NCBI GenBank assembly: GCA_963921425.1
Contig: OY992833.1
Span: 14,425,738-14,489,737, forward strand
Direction of reading: 5' to 3'
Source of the DNA: Dryas octopetala
Lineage: Eukaryota > Streptophyta > Magnoliopsida > Rosales > Rosaceae
DNA: 64,000 bases
Shown: piece by piece, positions 12,322-23,253 of the stretch
How the letters are laid out: the number at the start of each line of letters is the position of its first letter
Position numbering within the stretch: the stretch's first letter is position 1
The notes under the pieces: generated by a model
Told to the model about the DNA's origin: nothing
Databases searched by the model: none
What the model saw: only the letters and a program-made list of their open reading frames with translations
Made by a program: the position numbers and the translations under genes

Positions 12322-15300
12322 ATGGCTCCTGCACAACCATGCATGGATGTTGATCAAGACTGTAAACCATATATCAACCCAAAAGTTGAACTTGATACAG
12401 AAAACAGAAGTTCCTTAACAAACTCAGGTATGGAGGATTTAGGGTGCATGAATAACTGTCAGGACACAGCCATTAGGATTGAATCTCTCTTGAATGGAAA
12501 AGATAAAGCTCCAATGTGCATGGCAGATGAGGACCTTGATATAATTGAAAGCAGAAATAGTCATAACAGCCTGCAGACTGAAAGTGAGGACCCTGATGCA
12601 ACTGAATATTCAAGCTCATTTGCTGACACTATATCTGATACTGAGAATTTTTCTGGATTTAGTGAGGGTGAAGTGGAATCTCAGTTCTTTGCGGACAATG
12701 GTTTGACATCTGCTTTTGATGCATTTGCATTTCAAACAAGGTGTGTGTATAGGTTTTTTTTTTTTTTTATTTTAATACTGCATTTCAATCATTTTAATTT
12801 CATAATTTTCTGTAAATGAAAATTCTGAAGTGTATCGGGACTGTTCCTTTTAGTGTATATCTGCTTGTGATTTCTATTTATACCTTGTAAGCTGTAACAT
12901 GAATACTTGTTGATACATGATTAAGCTTCTAGTAGAAATCTATTTCTTTGTATTCTGTAAAAAGTGTAGCAGATCTACATTATTACTTGCTTGGTTTAGA
13001 TTTTTTTTCAATAGGCAGGATCTGTTTATATAATAAGTTGGTCTGAGAGTTGAGGGTGCATGAGTAACTGATTGTACACTCAAACAAACACAACCATTCT
13101 CTTTCCTTAAGGATTGATATCTACGTTGATGTCCATCATCAGAATAAGATGGAGGAATTTCTATTTGTGAAAATTTTTTGTTTCTCTTCTAGTTTTGTAA
13201 GACTGTCATCCATAGGTCCATGCCTAATTAACTTGATGGGTGTCACATTATTGTGGGACATTTCTTCTCACACAAGGTTACTTTTTACAGTATTATGAAC
13301 AATGTACAAAGCAGAGCTAGGATCTAATACTTTTGGCTGGAAATTGGGGGAGGGGGTCATGGCCTTAATTTAAGTCAAAAGTTTAATATTCTTTAGATAG
13401 AAAGAATAGGTTTGGGTTCCTTTCCATTTGTAATAGAGATCTTTCGGAGAACTTAATGGCATTTTCTATTTTTCACTTACTTGAGGGGAGCTTTATGGTT
13501 TTATTTTGTTGTTTTCTAGATTGATGGATTAAGTTTTGACTTAATCAGAAGAATCTAAACATGTAACTTTTACTAATAACTAAATGTTAATTATTTAGAT
13601 AATTCTTGGAAAGTAAAATAAGCAATCGGTGTGCTTCTCACAAAGGAACGGTCAGTGTGACAGAAAACTATCTTGATTTAGTAAATTTTTTAAATCCGGA
13701 ACAATCCAAACATGAAACTTTTTGGCTCAAGAGATGAATCATTTCACACCTTAAGCCAGTGTATAGGCAAGAAATTTCATTATTGTTTGTAAAATAGAAA
13801 GCAAGTCAACAAGTCAATGTTGGACAGTAGAAAATTTATTAAATCTCAGATCAGAATATCTATATAAAACTTATGTTTTTCTGCAGTACCACATTATACA
13901 GTTTATACCAGACCACTCTTTAGCTTTATATTTCTTTGAAATGGTAGTTTGTACTTTTAATGGTGTGTCTATTATTAATTTTGCCCTTTCTGCACCCAGT
14001 AAAATAATTCAGGTCATGTTCTAAATGGCTCAACAGTTTGACCTGGTCCAGTCCAAGGGTTTAGTTTGCTATTTGCTATTTTATTAGAATACAAAAACAC
14101 TGGGCAGAGATTCTTTCAATCACTCCAGTTTTAGAAATATTCTTTTTTTGGTGAGCATAGATATATTTTCCGTATGCTAATGTGAAATAAATAGAAAAAG
14201 TATTCCCGCTTAGAAAACTACTCTACTTTTTCTTTTTTCCTTTTTTCATTTTTGCTCATGAGTTTTGATATTTTTGTAACATATTTTCTGGATGTGGTCA
14301 GCAATAGTATTTCTGTTGGCTTATCTATCCCATCTGCCTGTGTTTCTGTTTCAGGAAGAAGTTGACAAATCACTGGAGGACCTTTATACGTCCTGTGATG
14401 TGGCGCTGCAAATGGGTGGAATTAAGAATTAAAGAAATTGAATCACAAGCGTTAAAATATTCCAGAGAGCTTGCCGTAGCATATGATCAAAGAAAACGTT
14501 TAGGATTCAACCAACTTACTGTAGAAGAATTTGGTTCAAAGTCATTGCCATTTTCTAGTCAATGCCACAGAAAAAAAGCTATGAAGAGGAGGAAACGCAA
14601 GAGAGTTGAAGAGACAACTGATATAGCATCATATATGTCACATCATAATGTCTTTTCCTATCTTGGTTGGAGCTTCTTCTTTATACTAATACACTATAAT
14701 TTTTCTCATTTTCTCTCCTTCATAAAATCCCCCTCCTGCGAGGTTGTTTAGCTTAGCATTGTTATGTATTGCAGAAAATAAGAGATATGATCCTGATAGC
14801 ACTTCTGTCGCTGATGATTTTAGTAATGCAGGTAAATAGTTCTTACAATATTTTGTTTCTTTTTCATCGCATAGCAGGCATGGCATGTCAAGCTATTGTA
14901 ATATTAAAAAAATGAAACATATTAAAAATTCTCTCATTACCTGCATCAGAACTAGAAAAAGAAACAGCAAAAGTTCTTTTTATGTTTTTCCAATTTGTTA
15001 GTTTATATTTGCATGAGTTTGCATGCATTTACATGTTTGGCATGTAAGATCTGTAGGATCCTTCATTCTTGCCAATCTTAATCTATACAGCATGAGAATA
15101 TTATTTCCTCGTTATGTTTTGTTGTTTGTGTCTAGTATTCTTGTATTGATATGTTCAAGCATAATTTTTTCCCATTGAATTTTGACTTTGAAGAACTTAT
15201 TTTATTGTTGCTATGGGGGTAGTAATCACAGAGCAGAGTGCTGATTACAATGATAAACTCAGCACTGTTGATGCCTGGTCGTTATTTGAGCTCCGAGATG

Positions 15301-16648
15301 GTGATAAATCCTTGGAGCATGTCCTTTGGAAAATTGAGACAGTGCACTCTCGGGTCCACAAGCTGAAGAATCAAATTGATTTGGTGATGTCCAAAAATGC
15401 TGCTAGGTTTTCATCCTCCGAAAATTTGAGCCTTCTTGTACCATGTGATGCACAGACCAGCTCTGCCCATAGTCCAGCATTTTCTGCCGGCAATGGAGAG
15501 ACAATATCTGCCGGAGCCATATATACTTCAACCCAACAGATATCGGAGTATAATATTGGAGATCTGGTAATGCCTGAAAGTGTAGTTTCAAGTTTTGGGG
15601 AGGCTATCCCTGTTCCTGATATAATTGAAAGCACCATGGGACTGTTGTCTGCTACTGATGTCACCTTCCACCAGCCGCAGTTTGGAGACTCAAGCGAAGA
15701 TGTAAGCCTTCCCTACAGAACATAATTTATTATTTTCACAATGTCCCATTTGACTTTTTCACAATCTTTTTACTGAATTTCAAATAAGTACTTGAAATAT
15801 ACAGAAAAATATTTTTGCTATGTGATGATAAATTCATATCATATATCAAATATGGTAGGAATTAGGATTGACATACTGGATGCCATGTCTTCAGAAACTT
15901 CAACATGCTGACTTTTGTCAGCTAGATTTGTTTTCTAAGCAGGATTAACACCTGAAAGTTTTTCTTTCTGTTTTTTTCCCCCCCAAATTGGATTTTGGTT
16001 CCATTTTCTTTATTATTCAAGGGTTGGCTCTTGTCCCATAACGTCTTCATATAAAATCTTTAAGCAGTCACATACATGTTTTCAAGTTTCTTATATTCTT
16101 CTTTTAGTGCTTATATGTGATGATTAAGTACACTTGGCAGTAATATATAGATTCCATTGGTTACCTATTCATCTTCTCTTTTTTTTTTTAAATAATGATT
16201 GCATTGATTACCTATTGATTCTCTGCTAGATTCAAACCTAGGACCTATATCATATCTTTCCCATCCTTAGCCCCAAAATCTTGGGGCAAGTCCATTAATT
16301 ACCTTATTATTGTGTATGTAATATTATAATTTACAGATTGTGGATAATGTCTTGATACATAATGAGGCAGCTGAAGGAGAGAAGCACACTTGCCAAAGGA
16401 TAAGTGAGCAACCCAAAGAGAAACTTCAGCAACCAGAGAAAGGTGAACAAGAAGAAGGTCCTTGTCCTACTCCATCATCAGAACTTGATCCCATGGCGAG
16501 AGCTGTTGCTCCTCAGGAGCAATCAGCTCTAGAATCATATTTAGCTTCAGATGTAAATTTTCCTAGAAACAAGAGAAAGAGAGGGGAACGAAAAGCTGGT
16601 TCAGTTGTTTGGAGCAAGAAATGCTCGGGTGAGCCTGATAGCCAGTGA
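12322..16648 (+). CDS. plant protein of unknown function, 525 aa, five coding exons
   Basis: Inferred coding exons are 12322-12740, 14355-14665, 14775-14831, 15223-15701 and 16337-16648, totalling 1578 bases with phases agreeing at every GT-AG join and a TGA at the end. The N-terminal third is acidic and Ser/Thr-rich (SFADTISDTENFSGFSEGEV). Exon 2 gives the most conserved-looking block, HWRTFIRPVMWRCKWVELRI, then a predicted helical stretch and a strongly basic cluster, KKAMKRRKRKR, that could be a nuclear localisation signal. Exon 4 contains LEHVLWKIETVHSRVHKLKN, a possible short coiled coil. The C-terminus has a second basic patch, NKRKRGERK. I know of no named domain here; a nuclear role is inference from the basic clusters. 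The start at 12322 is the first in-frame ATG after an upstream stop; Met at 12343 is an alternative. Confidence 0.8.
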
Positions 16649-18065
16649 GTTAACATTTCTTTCACATATGCCGGTTGATGAAATTACAGAGACATTTCCC
16701 ATTCTTTTTTACATAAGTTGACAGAAATGTCTGTTCACAGTCAGTCATGGTGAATTAGCATATTGGTGTATATAGGGAAATGGCTCCATAAGTTTGTATG
16801 CAGTGCTGCCACACACAGCACAGTTGCAAGAGCCATAACTGTTGTAGCCACCACTCAAATGTATTAGTTCTCTTGATTAAGTGGGAAAGGCTATAGTTGT
16901 GACAACTGATATGTAGAGCTGGTATTTTCAAAGTGAAGAGGTGGTTAGCATTTTTGTGTTCCATTGTACAACAATAAATTCTGAAAGCATAACTTTGTTT
17001 TATTTTTTATTTTACACTATTTTTCAGTAAGAGGCTTCATTCTTGAGCAACATTCTTAGACACTGCACTCGTAAGTTCTTATGAGTTATGACACGATCAT
17101 TTGGTTGCCATGTTGGTTAACCAAATAAAACTAAATAGTTCCTGACCGAATTATGGAATATTATTATGTGGATCCTGCTTCTCTGCCTTGCAAAACTATG
17201 TTGTTATCTGTCTTTGAAACATCCTATAAGCCACTTAGTGTCATAAAATAGTGTAGTGCAGAAAAGAATTTCCACAACAGCGTTGCTCAGTGTTGCCCAT
17301 TACAGTAGGGCTTTAGAGCAACACCAGCTCGTCAAATAAGGCCTGGACCACCTATAGTTAGGGTCACACATGATAAAACTCTCGTATCAGTGCAACTCAG
17401 GAGTTTTGCAACTCAACGAATAATTGTGTCGTGTCATCATTTCAAACTTTGGTTTATTGCAGAAGAACAACTTGCATGGGACGGGAACATACGTCTTTAT
17501 GTGTTTGTCTCTCTCTCTTCACGTAATCTAACATATCGTGAGAGAGTAGAATGTAAATGTAAGAATTGTATGTCGACAATTTCCCTAACTCAAACCTCAT
17601 TTGGTTGTAAGCCCTAGGATAGTGTGTCTTGTGTAAGTTTGAGTGTCCTTGAGAAGTCACAAGTATTGAGGTTTGAAGATTGATGAACAAAACTTGAAGA
17701 TAGTGTTGACCCTCAAGGCTAGGCTATCCAGGTTAGTGTCATGCATTGCATTCATGTTTTTCTTTCAAGTACATTACTTGCATATCATGAAAATTTTTTG
17801 AATAAACATTTGGGTCAATATTAGATCATGTATTCATTGTTTTGATCATTTTGAAAGTTTTATTAGAATATTGATTGTTTACGATCACCTGAGAGCTTTT
17901 ATAAAACCGATCAATAGTATGTACACTGTTTCAATCAGCCGATAGTTTTTCTAATTAATCCTATCAATAGTTTCACCATCTTATTTGGCAACTGTGTACA
18001 CTATCGAAAGTTTTCTTAAAACTATTGATAGTTCTGCACTTCATTTCTCTGTTATTTGACAAACT
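16649..18065. other. 3' flank of gene 1 and intergenic DNA
   Basis: The first few hundred bases probably include the 3' UTR of gene 1. Around 17880-18030 short variants of ACTATCGATAGTTTT recur several times, and 17270-17740 resembles decayed retrotransposon sequence without clear ends. No gene is supported. Confidence 0.35.
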
Positions 18066-18679
18066 ATGTCTTTAACAATGTGTTTGGATGCAGAAAAAAA
18101 AAATTGGGATTTAAAAAAAAGTCAGTATTTCACGCGTGAAAAATTGAAAGTTCCGTGTTTGGCCAAATTATAGGGAAATTCACAAATTACGAGAGAAATA
18201 TTTGTGGAATTTACAGAGCTAAAATCCTGAGTTTAAATTCCGACAAAATAGGCGTCAATTTACAATTCTTATACAATCAGGAATTCTCTTTTCCAAGTGG
18301 GTATAAATTTGGAAATTCTAAAAAAAACGAAATTACTCATAAAAACAAGCGGGACTTCTTTTTCCATCCCACCCAAAAAACAAATGTAGGTACATAGGTG
18401 CTTCTCTACATCTCAAAGCAGCCCAGTCCCTACAAAAATAGAAGCAGAATGACAAAAACCCAACCAGATCAGTCACCATGGTGCTATAGTCTGCTATAAT
18501 GAAGAGATTTGCTAGTTTGTTTCTTTTTTCACGTATGTTAATTTTATTTCACTACAAATACTCATGTGTTCTTTCTCTCTGATTTATAATATGATTTGAT
18601 GGTTAATCTATAAATTTTTTTTGGGAGAATTGAAACATGGGTCTACGAAGGATTGCAAATAAAATTTATAGGTAGAGGA

Positions 18680-18829
18680 ACAATTATATATATATATATG
18701 TTGGCCCACAATCTGATCACGGCTTACGACGGTCAGTGAACATATATATATATATATATATGCTATGACATGTGTATGTTCACGGTCTGTGAACATATTA
18801 ATCAATATGTGTGTGAGTATATATACTCC
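18680..18829. repeat. TA-rich minisatellite, left of the hAT insertion
   Basis: Alternating TA tracts are mixed with CTATGACATG, GTTCACGGTCTGTGAAC and ATTAATCAATATG. Related blocks continue to the right of the inserted hAT-like element (20423-20870), showing that one repeat array was split by the insertion. Confidence 0.7.
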
Positions 18830-20422
18830 CAAGGAATGAAATTTCGAAAATTTCGCCGAAATTTTCGTTTTTGGGGAGCCCCGAAATTTTAAAACATACC
18901 TATTAATTTTCGATAATTTTTCGGTGAAATTTCAAAAATTTTGCGAAATTTCGAAGCTAGCACACGTGTATTTTTGTAAACTTTCGGCGAAATTTCGAAC
19001 CCATCCATTTTCAACATTTTCCAACCCTCCCCAGTGATTTATCTACACTTCCCAGCCCCCCCCGGTGACTTTTCTGCATTTCCCAGCCCTCCTCCGGCGA
19101 CTTCTCTGCATTTCCTAGCCCCCCCTCCCGGCCGGCTTCCCCCCGTGACCCCAGAACAGAGATCGACGGCGAAATAGAGTGAGGTGACGGAGATGCAAGA
19201 GAGAGAGAACTGAGAAACAAAGATGAAGAAGAGGGAGGGGGAGAGAGAGAGAGAGGAGCGGCGGCACAACATTGAAAAAGGAGTGAAAAGATATGTGTTT
19301 CACCATATGACTAGGGTTAACTAGTTAAGTGGTTAACAAATAACAAATATAATATAATATACTCAAAAGCTTATTCAAGGCTTTAACTTTTTTATTTTGG
19401 GAAAGGCTTTAGCTGTAAGCCTTTAAGCAGGTGGGTATTAGTGTTACTTTTTTTTTTTTTGGCGATCAGCATATTGGGTATTAGTATTATAAATTGGTGG
19501 AATTAATAGCCTAATAGGTTTTATAATTTTTTAGAGTTCTAGAGTTTTAGGAATATCGAGTATAAAAAATTTAATAATAAAAAAAATATATAAACTAACC
19601 AACTATATAAACATAATTATATAATTTTTGTACAAAAAAAAAACATAATTACATAATTTATGGGTATTAACTAGTTTAATTAAAAACTTTGTACTAAAAC
19701 TATATACATTACATATTTAAATATGTTTTTTTGTCAGACATTAGGGTATTAAAAATGTAATAAAACCTAATTAAAAGTTTAAAACAATATAAACTATAAT
19801 ATGGTTTTTTTTTTTTTTTAGAAAAACTATAATATGGGTTTAGTAATTTTATATAAGTTTATAAACTAAATATCACTATGGAGTATTTAAGTTTATAATT
19901 TTATATAAGTTTAATGTAATTTAGGGTTTAGGGAGTGGTTTATTGTTGATGGTTTATGGTTTAGGAGGTAGGGTTGAGTAAATTTAATAATATACGGTAT
20001 ATGGTATATATAGAGTATAGCCTTATAGGGTATATAGAGGGTATAGCCTTACATGGTATAGGGTATATGGAGGGTTATAGCCTTACATGATATATGGTAT
20101 ATAGAGGGTATATAGTTTAGGATTTAGGGTATAGGTGTTATTTATATAATTATTAATCAGTGACCCATTTTTCTAATAGTATTTGCATCCAGCGCGTATT
20201 ATATTCACTTTATATCACATGAAACTTACTATATAATTTGGTTTCTTCGATATTTTTTATCTATATAGTAAATAATATGTTAAATAAACATATGGTCAAG
20301 TTTCATTCAAAATTTCCGTATTTTGATAGTAATTTCCGTTGTTTTTGTCTAATTTTATCGAAATCAAAATTTTAATCAAAATTTCCGCGAAAATTTCCTC
20401 GAAATCGAAATTACACTCCTTG
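18830..20422. mobile_element. second complete hAT-like element of the CGAAATTTCG family
   Basis: It starts CAAGGAATGAAATTTCG and ends CGAAATTACACTCCTTG, the inverse orientation of the copy at 5489-7170. The left subterminal zone (18840-18995) and the right zone (20300-20415) match those of the other copy, as do the adjacent inner 150 bp on the right (20160-20300, including TATCACATGAAACTTAC). Flanks TATACTCC and TATATACC are an imperfect 8-bp duplication. An unoccupied version of the target, GAGTATATATACCCATCC at about 20689-20706, lies in the neighbouring repeat block and supports the boundaries. Length is 1593 bp and no transposase is encoded. The GC-rich, CT-rich interior near 19020-19270 corresponds to the GA-rich interior of the other copies. 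Confidence 0.8.
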
Positions 20423-20870
20423 TATATACCCACCCATATTAATCAATATGGGTATATATATATATATATGTTACGACATGGGTCTGTGAGTGTGTATATA
20501 TATATATATATGCGTGTGTGTGTGTGTTACGACATGGGTTTAACGACTTTTCCAGCTATAATGGCATGAAACAAGCTCATCTCAATCAATATTAGCCGTG
20601 AAGCATCCCTAAGACACATATTGATTAATATATATATATGTATGCTATGACATGGGTATGTTTAAAACATATTAATCAATATGTGTGTGAGTATATATAC
20701 CCATCCATATTAATCAATATGGGTATATATATATATGTGTGTGTGTGAAAATGATATAATGGCATGAAACAAGCTCATAAGGACTTTTTCAGCTATAATG
20801 GCATGAAACAAGTTCATATCAATCAATATTAGCCATGAAGCATCCGATTGGGAACTCGAGCTCCTACAAT
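20423..20870. repeat. TA-rich minisatellite, right of the hAT insertion
   Basis: ATATTAATCAATATG, TATATATATG tracts, GACATGGGT and the 40-bp motif containing ATAATGGCATGAAACAAG recur two or three times. GGCATGAAACAAGCTCAT appears near 20562 and 20760 and, with one change, near 20800. These look like tandem duplications of one non-coding block. Confidence 0.75.
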
Positions 20871-21308
20871 TATTTAATTTTTTTTTATCACTGCACTATT
20901 TAAATTTTTAAATAACATCCGTTACCCAAACAAGAAAATTTATAATTTTTGTTATTTTCTAAATTCTACATACATATATCCAAACAATAGAAAATGCAAT
21001 TGATGGAAATTTAATGATGAAATTTTAAATTCCATCATTTATAAATTTCTATGAAAACTATAATTACTTCATCCAAAAACACACTGTAAGTGAAATAAGG
21101 GAAGCATTATTTAGAGCCAAACTGTTGGTATGTGTTAGAGAGCAATACACAATCTTCGCAATTAGGATACAACATTCTACTTATTTGCTTTATCCATAAT
21201 GCTTTTGGCATCTCAAATAATATTTGGACACAAGACATCCTGAATATCACTGAGTAACTAGAGTTTCTAATAATTCAGTGCAATCCAAATTACATGTCTT
21301 TCTAATTA

Positions 21309-21660
21309 GGGTAAATAACTAATTTGGCTCCGTAGTTTGACCCTTATTTCACTTGGGTCCTCATAATTTCAATTTAATTAAGTTATCGTAATTTACATGT
21401 TGTTACAATCTAAGTCCAAAATTAAAATTTCATTCAAAATTTAGACAATAAACCTTTACTTTTATCAATGCAGAAGTAAACTTACTAACGCTTACTTATA
21501 TTCAAAATATTTGAACGCCCCTAAACTTACAAAAACTAACGTTCCACATGGTTTTTAGTTTTTACATGAAAATTCAGCTCAATTGTAAAGAAATGTAAAC
21601 TACTTCAATTGAAACAACAAGACCCATTTCAAACTATGGACAGAAATTGGTCATTTGCCC
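21309..21660. mobile_element. 352-bp MITE with 9-bp target duplication
   Basis: The left end GGGTAAATAACTAATTTGG pairs with the reversed right end GGGCAAATGACCAATTTC, and both run on through a ...TAGTTTGA... block. TTCTAATTA (21300-21308) and TTTTAATTA (21661-21669) are a 9-bp duplication with one difference. It has no coding capacity and is probably Mutator-type. Confidence 0.8.
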
Positions 21661-21669
21661 TTTTAATTA

Positions 21670-22940
21670 TACAAGAATATTATTAAGTTTAAAACAGCAA
21701 AACCCTTAACTCTATCACCAGTAGTCCCTTTCCCCTTTTATAGTAAGCTCTTCATTCCAGTCCAAACTCCAACGTGGAAAAAATGATTTCCAGGGTCTAC
21801 ATGAATGTACAAAAGTAAAAGAAGACTGAAAGCCCTGGACGCTTTTGACCCCAAAAAAGCATTTGTCAAACTAAGGTTACACCCCTAGCTAATTACATTT
21901 ACTACTCTCTAATTTGAGCACAACTAGTATTGATTAGGAGCTGTGAAAAATTTTGGGGTCATCAAAATTTGTATTAGAATTTGAACACACATACTTATAG
22001 CCCAGTTTAATTTGAAGGTAGGCCGAAGCTCATTTCTAATTTGTCTAAGGTTGGCTGGGCAAAACTGATCATAATTGGGATTAAAATGACCAGCTAGCTG
22101 TGGCTGGTGAGGAGGCTTGGGCTCTTAGCTAGATTCCCTCCTAGCTTGCTTTTCTTTTTTCTTAAAATTAATTAATTAAATGTATATAACAGAGGATTTA
22201 ATAGTAATTAAATGGAGGCAATCCCAAATCCAACATCCCCAATCATCATGTCTTTTTTCTGTGTGCAGTGCAGCAGCTTTTGGGGTTCTGGATATAACAC
22301 CACCCACAAATGAATCATGATGCCATCCATTAGCAATTATTTATCAACAGATCACTGGATCTTAAAAATATGCCCTTAGAGTTGGACCATTTCTCTCTGT
22401 CTCTCTGTCTCTCTCTCTCTCTCTCACACACACAAACACACTTGCACACATAATTTAGCCTACATTAACATATATAGATTACTTAAATTAAGATCAGCTA
22501 GGGATTTCACATGAGAAAATGAATATCAAACTACTTGCATAGTCAGTATTATGAGTTCCAACATGCTAATAATTTAATATTTTAACAAAAAGTTTGTTGG
22601 TAGGGTGGAGATATTAACCAATATATAACCATGCATGCCAAAACCCAAAAGAGGTAATATATACTTTGATACTCTATAAATGATTCTTGTGTCACAAAGG
22701 CAGGCCAGGCATGTTTAAACCCATTAATGCTCTAACTATCCTCCATGCTAATAATCATAGACATTGGGAAGTAACCATGATTACAAGCCTCTACATACTT
22801 AATTTCTATATTAATTGCCCATATGCCCTAGCTAGAAAGTAAGGAATTTGATAAAGAGTTTTTGTTCAAAAGTGATCAAGGGTACTTTAGTAATTGTCAT
22901 ATAAAGCAACAATTACTTTGCCTTTGAATTTTGAAACTAA

Positions 22941-22943
<3 letters not shown>
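21670..22943. other. intergenic DNA upstream of gene 2
   Basis: Gene 2's promoter region. A CT/CA microsatellite lies at about 22393-22432. No ORF or TATA box stands out. Confidence 0.4.

Positions 22944-23030
<87 letters not shown>
22944..23030 (+). repeat. (CT)43 microsatellite in the presumed gene 2 leader
   Basis: An uninterrupted 87-bp CT run sits about 220 bp upstream of the gene 2 start codon. Long CT/GA tracts near plant transcription starts are known binding sites of BPC/GAGA-factor proteins; whether this one acts that way is inference. Its length makes it likely to vary between individuals. Confidence 0.95.
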
Positions 23031-23033
<3 letters not shown>

Positions 23034-23253
23034 ATCAAGAGGAATCACGCCTGGCGCCTGCCAAAGAAAAAGAGGGGGTACTGAGGCTTCTAATAAAGAA
23101 TGGAGAGAAAAAGAAAAGAAGCACATTGCCAACCCCCCCATCTTTGAGTCACAAATTGTAGCAAAAGGCTTTCTCCTCATTCTCAACCCAAATGAAACTT
23201 CCTTGTTCTCTTTTTTGAGCTCTCTCCTACTCATACTTCACCTGGATTTGTTC

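Larger units (their letters stand above)
18078..21087. mobile_element. possible outer transposon holding nested insertions
   Basis: The left edge GTGTTTGGATGCAG (18080) and the right edge, reversed, GTGTTTTTGGATGAAG (21070-21087) look like inverted termini of one old element, with the complete hAT-like copy 18830-20422 and TA-rich simple repeats lying inside. No convincing target duplication was found, so the two ends could instead belong to two separate MITEs. Confidence 0.35.
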
